64,000 bases of DNA, from contig WBMV01004767.1 in NCBI GenBank assembly GCA_013396655.1, forward strand, positions 226,329 through 290,328, read 5' to 3'. The notes beneath the pieces were generated by a model. The model was not told the origin of the DNA, did no database searches, and saw only the letters and a list, made by a program, of their open reading frames with translations. This document shows, piece by piece, positions 38,475 through 50,500 of this stretch. Source of the stretch: Campylorhamphus procurvoides (Eukaryota; Chordata; Aves; Passeriformes; Dendrocolaptidae). The position numbers and the translations under genes are program-made. Each line of letters starts with the position of its first letter. Within the stretch, counting starts at the first letter, position 1.

Positions 38475-41400
38475 GCCATGAGGACAAAGAGCTGCCAGGT
38501 GTGGGTCCAGCACAAAGGGTCCTCTCTCAGCTTCAGGCTCTGGAGCAGCACCCATGGCCAGGGTGCTTTAGGAACTGCTGATGCCAGCCATGCCTCACCA
38601 TGAACCCCAGCTCCTCCTCCCACCAGCAAAAAAACTTCTCCTGCTTTCTGGCCTCTATTTATTTGAGACAAACAGTTTAGGAATGTGACATTGCCCACTG
38701 TGAGGGAGTTTTTAATGAGATACAGGACTGCACTCAACTTCTGAAACAAAGGAACTGATTCATGTTTAATGTGTCCAGAGAATCCCTGTATTGAAAGCCT
38801 GACATGAAAGGGTGGATGAGTGAGGCAACACCACAAAGCCTCAATTAAAGCACCAATTTAGATTCACCACTGCCTGTCAGATGTGCCTTTGCCAACAGGG
38901 GGCTGCACATCAAGTGTTCTGGTAAGGGAGACCTTGGACCTTCAAAGGTCTGGCAGCACCATCATCCAGGTGCTGCACAAGTTGTCCCTCATGCAGAACA
39001 TGAAACAATCCCAGCCACGCAAGCTCTGGGATCACGCAGGTGGTGTCAGTGGGAACACCACAAGAAAGGCAAGGAACCCTTTGCTTCATGGGTTTGAAAT
39101 GCAGTTTCCTTAACTACAGGTCAGGCAAGGCTAGTTATGCATTAATGTTTATATATTTAGACGAAAGTGCAGTGATTAACTCAAACAAACTTATTTCTAC
39201 CCCTTGAAAATAACAAATAGCCCAAGTGTAAATTCTTCTGTACTGTATTTTGAAGTTTAAACCCTTTTATGCATTTACAGAGCTCTGGCACCTTGTGGTG
39301 CTCACCTGCTGTGGAGGGGGCTGTTCTCTAAATCTTATCAAAACAGCAAATACCTGCAATTCATTTCAGAGCTGGGCTCTGCATTAGAAGTTAATGCACT
39401 GATTAATTTACCTAATGACAGCAAAGCAAACAATCCTGCCACTGAGGCTGGACTGCTCTTTTCCTTAAAATGCATATCCGAGTACTGGGCCATGATAAAA
39501 TTTTAAACATTTCTTCTGGCCATGTTTGTGTTTTTCAAGTCTGTCTCTTTTGAAATATCAGAGACTTGCCTGACATTTAATTTCCATTTCTGCATTGAAA
39601 CCAGGAAAACCCTGGCTCTGGAGGAGGACCCTGAGAGAGAAGCAAACATGAGCTGATCAGTCATGGAGCTGTGGATGGTGATGAACTCGCTTCCTAAGCA
39701 GTGTCCAGGGAAAGGAAAGTTCAGCTTCTGTGCAGAGAGCTCACACCAGATGAGTTATTTGCTGAATTGTCCTTTAGGAAGGACAGGAGCAGGGTCTGAA
39801 CTCTCCAGTGAAAGGTAAGGGGCAGAGGAACCTCATAATTCTCCTCCCAGAGGGTTGAGCAGCACTGGAAATGCTCAGTGGACAGACTTCCCCTGGCAAA
39901 GGAAGTTTGTCACAGATGTGCCCTGTTCTAAAGAGAAAACTTCAAAACTTGGGGCCCTCCTGAGTCCCACTGTGATGGAAGTGTAAGAAGAAATTACCAA
40001 TTATGAAGGAAAAGAGGGTTTTTAACGTAATTCACTATAATTTTAACTTGCCTTTCTTGAACATTATGGAAGTCTGCATTTCCCACACAAGCTGTGACTC
40101 ATGTACCTGTGCTGATCATTGCTGATTTTATTAAAGGAATACTCTATTCCAGCAGAGGAATTTCACTGCAAGCCTGTGTTGTGCAAGAAGCATCATGGAA
40201 ACTGGCACTGACAGAGTCAGAACATTCTCCAGCAGGACTGGCCCCTGCTCTGACATGGGGCTCCATCATTTCCAGTTCACTGTACTGCCATTAATGTGGG
40301 AAAGGGCTACAGAAAAGGGAGAGTTTGGGCTTTCTCTGCATCAGAAAACAAAGGATTAGAAAAACCCAGGTACCTTGGAGGGGAAGGACCTTCCTTGTGT
40401 GGCAGCTCACTGGCCACACTCCCGTAATGGGGATTCCCAACCAGAGATGACTGGAATTTGTACAGACCCCGAGAACCACGGCAAGATGCACATGTTAGTT
40501 TACTTAATGAAGCACAGTGTTTCCCTACAGACAGCTCTGAGTTCTGCTTCCCTGCTCCCCATTATGGCAATGCCAGCCCAACCCAGAGAATTCCCTGCTA
40601 TTTCATTCATCTCTGCAAAACCTGCTGTTCCTCCTCTCTGTGTTCTCCCTGCTCACACCTGCTCAGGATTAACAGACCCTTCCTGTGCATCAACCCCCAT
40701 GTGTGGAGTCTACCTGAGTCTCCTCCTCTGCTCAGCCCAAAGGAATTCCTGAGGAGAGCAGCTGTCCCTGCTCTCAGGAACCACTGAGAAATGTTAAATA
40801 TTGAGTTTACACATCTGACAGGGGCTGAGTTTCTGCTGTCAGTTCTGTGAACCCACAGTAATTCCACTTGTGCCGCTCTGTGCGAATCAAACTGTGATCA
40901 CAATGCGATCCAAAGCTCTCCTGAGCTGCAGCACAGCCTTTACCACAACAAAGCAAATGAAGCAAAGGAGAAGGAAAAGGGAATTAAAAAAACATTGATC
41001 TCGCAGATACAAACCAAAGTTGGGATAAATATTAGCGCTGATGATTTCCTTTCCATTATCCACAATGTGTTTTTCCTCCCAGAAGAAGAAGGGGTTTAAT
41101 ACCATCGATCACTCATGGAATGCATGGAGCGTGAAGGATGCCTTGAAGCAAGTTAACGGCTTGGCTGTGCCTCAATTTGTCATAGTCATACACAAAGCAA
41201 AACTGCACCTCCTAATACATCCAAACATGTTGCATCCTGGAAGAACAACCCAACATCTGGTCATCTATAACTCAGAGTGCACCATCATGACTGCGTGTCA
41301 AAGTAATTCATTAACGTCGTATCTTTCTGTCACATGGAACACGTACATTCACCTCACAACACTCACCATCTGATCCCACTGTTTTAAGGAGAAACATCTA

Positions 41401-41837
41401 TTTCTTCTCATCTAGAAACTCCAGTACCCCACCCAAGGGCAGCCAGGATCACCATGCCATAAACCAGTGAGTGGGACACAGAGGGAAAGGACGTGTCCAG
41501 AATGATGCAGCAATCCAGAAACAGAGTTGGCAACAGAGCCTGAGTTCCTGAATATGAGTAAAGAATTCTACTCATACTGTTGGATATACTGATGAAAATA
41601 CATCCTGTCACAAGAATTTCCACGGCATTTCAGGATTCCGAAATGAGAATAACCACATCATTTTTTGGACAGGCTCACCATAGCAGAGTTCTGCTCTCCT
41701 ATGCAGGAGATTCCCACAGGCTGCCAGAGCACTCTGACCCCCTGCTTAGACATTCTGTGTTTCCCACCAAACCCAGCAATTCACTGAGCCTCTTGCTCTC
41801 ATTCAGAGATCACTGAAGTTACAGCAATAAAATAATT
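38475..41837. other. Intronic, nothing recognised
   Basis: No gene or repeat family is recognised. An AT-rich stretch with a few CpGs at 41040-41380 could be a conserved non-coding element. Confidence 0.4.
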
Positions 41838-42054
41838 CATGGGATCACAGAATAGTTGAGGTAGAAAGGGCCCCTGGAGACCATCTAGTCCAAACTGCTG
41901 CTCAAAGCAGGGTAGGCTGGAACAGGTTGCCAAGACTGTGTCCAGCAGAATTTGAGTATCTCCAAGGACAGACTCCTTGAGCCCTGTCCCAGGATTTAAT
42001 CACCCTTAGATAGAAGAGCTTTTTAGTGCCTAAATGGAACTCCTTATATCAGAT
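41838..42054 (-). repeat. CR1 LINE 3' end, older subfamily
   Basis: The plus strand starts CATGGGATCACAGAATAG and continues AAAGGGCCCCTGGAGACCAT, CTAGTCCAAACTGCTGCTC and AAAGCAGGGTAGGCTGGAAC, then 'gagtatctccaaggacaga'. This is the complement of a CR1 type distinct from the CCATGGGCAGGGACACC type seen elsewhere in the window. Confidence 0.88.
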
Positions 42055-44183
42055 TGAGCTCTAAGCAGTGAATCTGAGCACTCTGGAGGGGCCTGGAGCC
42101 AGATGCTGAGGATGAAGGATGGTGAGACTCTCACAGACCCCACAAGGGGGGCTCCCTAAGGAACCCAGGCCTGGGCTGCCACCATCACATTCCATGAATG
42201 GCTAAAGAACAAGACCCTCTTCCCAAGAGATTGCTGAATAAACTCTGACAAAAGTAATCCTTCACCTGATGTGGAAAACAAATCCACTGGGCTCTCTCCT
42301 GAGACTCATGTGTATCATAACCCCACAAAAAGAGTTACCACGCTCTGCTGGTATTCCCAAACTGGGCTCTGGGGCGTTCCAGTGGCTGGAATTTATCCTA
42401 GAAGATAATATTTGCAGAAGGGCATGAATTATCTCACTGCTCTGCCAACTGAGTGAGATGCCACGTGATTGAGAAGCATTATCAGACAGGTCACAGCAAA
42501 TGATGAAGCAGAGGTTATTCTGGATTCCCAAGAAGGTCCCCCCACCTCCCACCCCAGCAGCAAGGGTACAATCTCTATGGAAAAATTGACCTTCCCTAGG
42601 AATCCTTGTCTTTCTGCAAACCTGCCTCTTCTGCAGTTTGTTTCCAGGCTTTGATCTTCCTTTGAAACTATCACTGCAACCAAAGGAACTCAGAGAGGGC
42701 ATCAGACTTTGGTCCTTGGCTAAAAACTCTCCTGTAATCAATTTTCATGATTTACTTATCCTGCTACATAATTGAAAGGCTGCAGCTCTGTCCATGGAGT
42801 TCATAAAGGTGAGAGCTAAGCAGGCAGTAGGAAGGTAAGAAACCCTTCCCTCTAAACTACCCCAAAGTGTCCCGTTTCCTGTTTTATCTTCTGTTAAAAT
42901 TTGAATTTTGCAGGCTAATTTCCCCCTAAATTTCCACCCTGATCCTGAATTTGATGCATTTTCAAGCATTCTGGGCAGGGTTATAAAGCCTGGCAGCCTC
43001 TGGCTTTCACAAGAACAGGCAGAGAAGCTTCTGAAAATGAGAATGAGGAACTGCAGAGCTTTTTTTGTGGAGTGACCACCCTCCAAGATCAAAGGAGGAG
43101 TGTTTTATCTCTCTTCTTTCTGCTTGATGCCCACAAAGCTCTTCCTGGTATAAAATACTCCCAGTAACAATACACACATCATTTCCATCTGGCATTTACT
43201 GTTATTCCTCATGGGCCCTAAATCCTTCTGGCACAACAAACCCCAAAGCCAGGGAAGTGGATGAAATCCCTCTTGCAGGGGAGCCGTGGATGGGAACCTT
43301 CCTCCCACACTTCCCTCCCCTTTCCCACCTTTCTCCAGTGAACTCCCTGTAGCTGTCTAAGCAGAAGTCTCTTTTTATGTGACTCGACACCCAGAAACTC
43401 CACATGCATTGTTATTCTCGGGCTCTGCTCATGGTTTAGGTCACTGATCACATTGCCCGAGTTCCTGCCATTACACAGTGACACCCACATCTGTGACACC
43501 TGGGTCTCCTCCCAGCTCCCCTGACAAATGGCCCTCACTCAGCTTTCTTGAACAAGACTGAGGCCTTTGGAACTCTCATTTGCACTCCCAAACATTCAGA
43601 TATTCTGCTGGGCTAACACAGGGCTGTTTAATAAATAAAATCCTGCACTTCCCTGCACTGAATCAAGTCTTTTGGAGCTGTAGGGAAATGACTGGAGGAT
43701 GTGCTTGTTACAGAGCACACACTCGAGGCAATCAGATGCTGTAAGGAAGGGTCAAGACTGAAGATGCAAAGTGTTTTCAGGAGTACAGAAACACAAGTGA
43801 ACTTTTGACTGCATAAATTTTCCTTAATGTGCAAAATTCCTGGTACTTCACCCAACCTTTCTGACAGTAACAAAATAAAATCCAGCTATTGAAAACTGCC
43901 CTTTCTTTGCTTGCATGAGCCTGCCAGGCCCAGAAAAGGCACTTTTGGCAGTTGAATGCACGATAACTTCCAGTATCCCACTCCAGTACACCGTGTTTGA
44001 ACATTACACAGTGTTTACTGAAGCCATAGTGCCCATGACTGCCATAGAACACATGTTTACATCCCTTCATAAACACTTAAACAGGTTCCTTTGCTGGCAC
44101 CAAAAAGAGATAAGTGCCACTTTAACCAGAGCACTTCATCTCTAAATCCTTCTCCTGTCAGGTTAGCGCCTGGTTTAGATTCC
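42055..44183 (-). other. MEGF11 intron, no recognised element
   Basis: This is non-repetitive-looking intronic sequence between an old CR1 copy and an LTR. I see no exon with plausible splice sites and known protein similarity. The longest open frames (for example minus 42262-42741) look like chance ORFs with no recognisable domain. Confidence 0.5.
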
Positions 44184-44596
44184 TGTCGTGGTTTGAACCC
44201 AGATGGCAGCCAAGAACCACCCAGCCACTCACTCACTGCCCACTAGTGCGATGGGGACAGCTGGAAAAGGGTGACTTGATGGTTGAGACAACAACAGCAA
44301 CACTACTATTTCTACTAGAGATAGGCAAGTCCCAACCAACTGCCCCCAGTGTACACACTGAGCACACCATTCCATGGCACAGAATATCCCTTTGCCCTGT
44401 CTGACCCAGCTGTCTTGGCCATGCTCCCTCCCTGCAGAACATGGGAAATGGGAAGTCCTTGGCTTTCTGCACTGGTGACCAACAGACTGCAAACCATCAG
44501 TGTGTGACCAGCACTGTTCTCATACCAAAGCCAAACCACAGCACTGGACCAGCTACTGGGAAGGAAAGCAACTCTATCCCAGCTGGAACCAGAACA
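44184..44596 (-). mobile_element. Solo ERVL-type LTR, degenerate
   Basis: The plus strand runs from TGTCGTGGTTTGAACCCAG to CTCTATCCCAGCTGGAACC followed by AGAACA. This is the reverse complement of a common avian ERVL-type LTR, whose sense strand starts TGTTCTGGTT and contains GGGATATTC and, at its far end, the AACCACGACA terminus. Both TG/CA termini are visible. I see no internal retroviral sequence on either side and no clear 5-bp target duplication (ATTCC against ATGTT), so it reads as an old solo LTR of about 413 bp. It encodes nothing. Confidence 0.82.
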
Positions 44597-47500
44597 ATGT
44601 TCTCCCTCACCGCCCTGCCTGTGGCATCTCCCACCACCATCCCATCCTCTCTGCTTCCCTTTCATTGCCTTATTTTGACAAACCCTCTAAGTTCTGCTTG
44701 GTAGAATCAGCCAGTGCCTTGAAGTTCTGGGTGCCTGACATGCACCACCATGTTCATTTGTGAGACACCCAAATTCAGTTATGCATTGCCCCACACCGCC
44801 TCCTTTTCTATCCCCACCTGCTCCAAGCTGTTGTCTCACCTTTCTTACTTTCCCATTTCCCCCCAAATCCCTTCTCTGTCATGTCTCAATCTTTATTTTG
44901 CCCTGCCTTTTTCTTCCATGTCTCCATGCATATCACCTTCCCCCTGCTCTCGCTGGCTTTGGGCTCTGTTCACAACCTGCAATCGGTGGTTATGCTACAA
45001 GCACCTCCTCTGGAGTGTCAGGTATGATGCTGGCTCACCATCTGCTCATTTATTCCTTCGGTCACGACACATTCCCTCATTTTTATGCTCTTCCTTACGG
45101 AGAACTGTGGGCTCTCTGCACTCCTGCCAAAGCAAGATTAGCAGTGAGAACAAAACGCTCACCTGGAGCGGTGCAGGGAGGGCTCTGATCTGCCAGCCCT
45201 GGATTTACAGGCAGATAGGCACTTGTTAAGTCCTCTGCTATCTCATTATTTCTCTCCACATCACTGAGGCAGACAAGCTGTCAACAAACACCCAGTTCAC
45301 TGGGGACACAAGATATCTGCTCCTGTGGCAAACACTTTTTCAGTGTTTTGTAAGGGCTACAAATGAGTATCAGGGTATCATTTGAGGGGCCTAAGAGGGA
45401 TTTTCATGAGCGTAATTTAGGAGAACGGATTTTGCAGGGAAACTTCTGAAACCTTGCTATCATACTTACAATAGCACAAACACTGTGCCAAACAAAGACA
45501 ACTCCCTGAAACTCTGCCATTTTACACAGTGATTTAAGATCATCATGGCCTGCTCTTGCATGGAGAAGCTACTAGAAATGTGATTGCAAGTCTGTGATAA
45601 AAAGAAACGCGAAAGAGAATTTTACTATGTTTTACCTGTACCATGGCACATATATCTCCAGTTTTTGCTCTACAAGAGTTCTTCTGTTCATATACAAATA
45701 CTTTATTGGCATGAAGAGAACTTTAAAACCAATAAGTAGCAGAATGGTTCAGTCTACTGCCCCATCCCCACGAGGCAGGGGAGGAACTCAGCACTCCCAG
45801 CCTCTCATTTTACAATGCCATGTTCATCCCTTCTGTGGAGTCCCCGGCAGATCTGCTCATCACAACTCTAAAGTTAGCAAAGCTGCCTCCAGGCTGTATT
45901 TTAAATGCAGCCCACCCAAGGTACATTGGAGGCTCTCTCATGTTTAGCAGGGTATTAATGGATGGCTGAGCTCTCCCAGCCCACCACGCTCTGCCGCCCC
46001 TCTTGGGCTCCGACACGGCCCAGCCAACCCACGCAGCAAATACACTCCACTCCCTGGGGAACCAAGGGGAAATAAGGACTCCCCACCCTGGGGAGGCTTA
46101 TCTCAGTTCCCACAAACCAGGGGGCAGGCTGAGGGTGAATTCCAGCGTGGAACACCTCCCTGTGGCACAGGCACTGAACTGTGGGGCAGGCACTGCTCAG
46201 GGCAGCAGCCAGGGCTCAGCTAAAACACACCCAACACACCCAGGCGCTGTTTTCTGCAATACACTGTTTGGGGATTTCTGCCTAACCAAGGGAACACAGC
46301 CAGGGGAAGCTGTGCATCCACAGGGTGCCCCCCTGCAGCCTCAGCCCCCGTGCCTGGGCACATCAGGGTGCTGTGGGACTGACCCACTGGCTGTGCCCCA
46401 GCCCCTGGGCACCCACACACAGCCAGGCTCGTGCCCAGCACTGCATGAGGGGTAGCTCTTATTTTCCAGCAAAGTTCAGCTGCTGCAGGCACGAGGGGCA
46501 TTTCAATGTAATTTGTGAATGAAACCTTTGGTTTCCCTTTAGAGTTCAACCTCTGAAGGCTGCCCAGAAAACAATGGTGTGACTGGGGAGAACAGCAGCT
46601 TCTGGAAGGTCCTGAGAGCACTGAATGGGGCAGGAGGGCCCTTCCCAGTCGTTGCACGTGTCTCTGGGGACAGCTATTCACAAGCCATGGAAAGGCAGAG
46701 TAGGACCTTCTCCAGAGCAGGAGCCTGGACAGCTCCCAGGGCAGTTCCTGACTCCTCAGTGCTGGACAGGGAGCTGAGCTCTGTCCTCCCCAAGCACTCC
46801 TTGAAAGGCCTCACCAAGCCTAACACAGAGACAAGTGGGTTAGAAGCTTTCCAAGGACAACTGAGCCTTTTTTTTCTATTTTTTAGCAGGCAAAAATCCC
46901 AGGAATACTTTTGAGTGGGTGCCCACAGCTGAGGTTTTTGCCTATGCCTTGTGAGAGGAAATTTTGCTCTTTTCTCCAAGTGACAGCTCTTAGTGACCAG
47001 GCCATAAAATTATACCAATGGTACTTTTAAATTGATCTAAAGTCTGTTCATTTGTGTAGGGCACATTTAAAGCCACATTATTGTAAGATGCTCCAGCAAT
47101 GAAATTCAGCATTAGCAATTCAGTTCATTAAAAAGGATATTTTAGTGGGTTCTTTCTTTTATAGCTATTACTCTAAAGTGAGAAAAACCTCAGTCAAATT
47201 AATAAAACTAACAACTCGTCACACACACTCTGTGCAGTCTGCTCTGCTCTCACCAGTTTGGCAGCCAAAAAAGATGTCTGGGAGCCAAATTCCCCCTTGC
47301 ATAACCACACAAACCTGCATGGGAATGTGTTTAGCCCATTCAGTACTTGTAACCATGGTTTCATTTACTGAAAGTTACCCTTAAATTGGAAAGTTTTAGT
47401 CACCCACCGAGCCATCCCTCAGGTAAGAATAGTTACACCAGGAAGTTCCCCTCCAGGTGTGGAAGGTGTGCTCCAGCTCAGAGGGGCTCAGCCCCCAACA

Positions 47501-50500
47501 CCTCAGCAGAACAGTGGTCTTGCAGTGAGACAGAACTTCCCTGGACAATCCTGCCTTGCTCCCAAAGCTTCACACCCAGCTCTCTGCTCCAAAATCTAAA
47601 AGCTTCTTCACCCTCCCTTCTGGAGCACCAGTCCCTGCCATACTGCCCTAACGATAGCTTTGCACTCGAGTGTGCCCACAGCTTCTCTCAGTGGCTTTCA
47701 GCATGAATCCAGACTGAGAGCCAGCACACAGACCAGTGTGGCTCCATGGAACACAGAATTCCCTGCTCCCATACAGCTCCCCAGGCCTGCAGAGGGGGCC
47801 AGGGGGAGGTGACACACCCAGGTGGCCACTGGGCCTTACCTGTGTCTCTCCTCCCGTTGGGCAGCTGTGAGCACCAAAGCCATGTCCGTGCTCAGCCTGG
47901 AAGACACTCAGCAACTCCTGGGCTCTAAAAGAGCTCCTCACCAACCTGATTTCCACCTCATCCCTCAAGTTCCCATTCACATAATGGCTTGAGCATTTAT
48001 CTAACTTAAATAAGTTAAGGTTGTTCCTTACTGACTTTAGAAGGACTATTCATATGCACGAAGTCCGTGCTGGATGAAGCCTTGAGAGCAAGGCTGGGGC
48101 TGGCACACAGAGCTCCAGGGACTGCAGCAGATGGAGTCAGGTCAGCAAAACTGACTCCTCAAAACCCTCCTAAAGGGGAGGTCTCGGCGGGTTCTGGGAC
48201 TGCTGGGGAAATGATCCGTGACTACCTTGGCTTCAGACACAACCAGCTGATTTAGGGCAGGAAGAACTCTCCCAGTCTTTGACAGGGAAGATGAAGGTGA
48301 AAAGTAAAAGGACACAGGGTGCTGAATTTCTATTTTTCACTCACTTTAGTACAAGACTTAGAACAACTGGCAGCTGACCTATTCATCATCAGTGAGTCAT
48401 ATGGAAGTACAGAATGCAGTTCCTTGCTCAAGTAAATCTTGGGTCTACTTTTCCTTTCCCAGAATGAATTGCTGCCCTCTGCTCAGCCCTGTTCCTGTGG
48501 GAAAAGCCCCGGATAACACGACTCCTGTACCTTTCCATAAGCTTGCAGCACCCCCAAAGTGGTTAACTCATGGAAGATGGGATGACACACCCCCCTACCA
48601 GAGTGAGGATGCAGTGGGCAGACATTAAGAGCTTCAGCAGGAGACAAAACAGTCCCACTGGATGCAAAGTGATGGATGAGCCCAGTTTAATGTGGGCAGA
48701 TCCCGTGTGTAAGAAGGCAGGCAGGCCATGCTGCTGTGCTCCCCCAGCACTGCACAGCAGCTGGTGTTTACTCGTCACTCCTGTCACAGCCTGTCCTGCG
48801 TGGGCCGGGCCCGGGAGGAGCTGCTGCCACAGGGACTGTTCCCACAGGAAACCTGGGGCCCGAGCCCCGCTGCGTGGGCACAGCAGCCAGCAGGGGCTCC
48901 AGTGAAACACAAGCTGTTTACCTGATTACACCAGCTCAGCTGTGATTGAAGGGAGCTGGGGGTTTTTTAAGTTTAGGGAAGAGCAAATTGTTAGCACTGA
49001 GAGAGGCAGAAATCAATTCCACTCTGTAATTGCTATGGAAAGATCCTTGTATGAGCCTCGCTGGAGCTTGTTTTTACACATTTGCATCTCTTTGCATGAT
49101 GCAGTTGTCACCAAGTCTGCAAATCACATCAAAATTAAGCTGTAATTTGAGCTTGGCTTAAATGAAAAGTGTATTAAAACTTTGAAGTCCACATGCTATG
49201 GATATGAAATCCTGTTGCAGCCAAAGCAATAATTAAAACTCGACTGCAATTGAAGTTTAACAGCTTCAAAGAGATTTTTAGAGACTGCATCTACACTCCA
49301 CAGCTGGAATGACAAATGAAATACAGGGGCTGTGCTGGAAACAGGAACACCACAGCTGGTTCTGTCACCTCATCTGGCACTTGGATACTACAGTCACTGA
49401 GACACAAAGGCACACCCGGATGGATCCCAGACCAGGACCATGGACAGGTGTCCCTGTGACCCATCAACACTTTGGAACAGCTGGGTCTGGCACCTCTGCC
49501 TCTCTTTGGTGGACACTGGTGGTTTCCCAGTCAATCCTATCCTAAAAACCTGGGGATGAAAAACCAAGTAATGATTCTGGCAGATCAGGCTCTCACATTA
49601 GGCTGAATTTGGTTTGAGCCTGTGGTCCAAACCCAGGAATCTTTCCTTTGAACTTCATTTCTCCCTCAGAAAGAGTTCAAAGCATTTTGAGAACACAGAT
49701 GCCAAAATGAAGCCTGGAAACCAGCACAGCCTCACTTTAAACCACTCCATTTCTCTCCAGAGAGTTCTGCTGTTGCTTTCCACAGCTTGTCAAACAACTC
49801 CCTTCGGATTGAGTGCAGGCCCTGCCCTTCCCATTCATCAGGAGTGTCAGCTCGGAGCATCCTGCTGCTCCAGGGTCTCACCCTGAGCACTGACCCTGCT
49901 GGGATGTCACACCTGCCTCTTGCTGTGACCTTGGCTATTCCTGCCAAAGAGATAAAGGTGAAATAGGTCTTTGCTCCCAGTTTGCACAGAACATCTTCTG
50001 CAAGGAAAGCTGTGCTGTCCATACGTACCCAGGCTCAGTCAGACAGCCACACTCTGATCCTGGTGCTCTGGGTGACACAGCAAGAACAAAGATGCTCTGG
50101 CATTATGGTGCCAACATCTCTCTAATCACACTTTGGGCAAGTTCTATATTTTCTCCCCAAACTAACAGCAAAGCAAACACTTTGAAAAACACTTTTTCAT
50201 TGCAACCTCTGTGTTCGTTTACTTTGAGATTTCTCAACCCAGCACACACAATTGTGGAAGGTCCTTCCTTTCAGCTCAGGGCTTTGCTCTGAGCTTCCTT
50301 TTCCCTACCTGTTGCCCCTTGTTTTGTGAATCCCATATTATGCAGAAGGTTTCTGTGATATTCCCCACAGTGAAAAACGCTCATGGGGTCAAAATAACCT
50401 TCAATAATATTGCCTGATTAGCATCCTGAAAGAAAGATCACTTTATTGCTCACAGGCCTGATGAATTCTATGAGAGGCTTGTTTAGATTTCACTGAGCTC

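Noticed and set aside
45173..45229. CAG|GTGAGC donor-like site on the minus strand
   Set aside because: The upstream sequence has no cysteine pattern and no pyrimidine-rich acceptor, so it is not the next MEGF11 exon.
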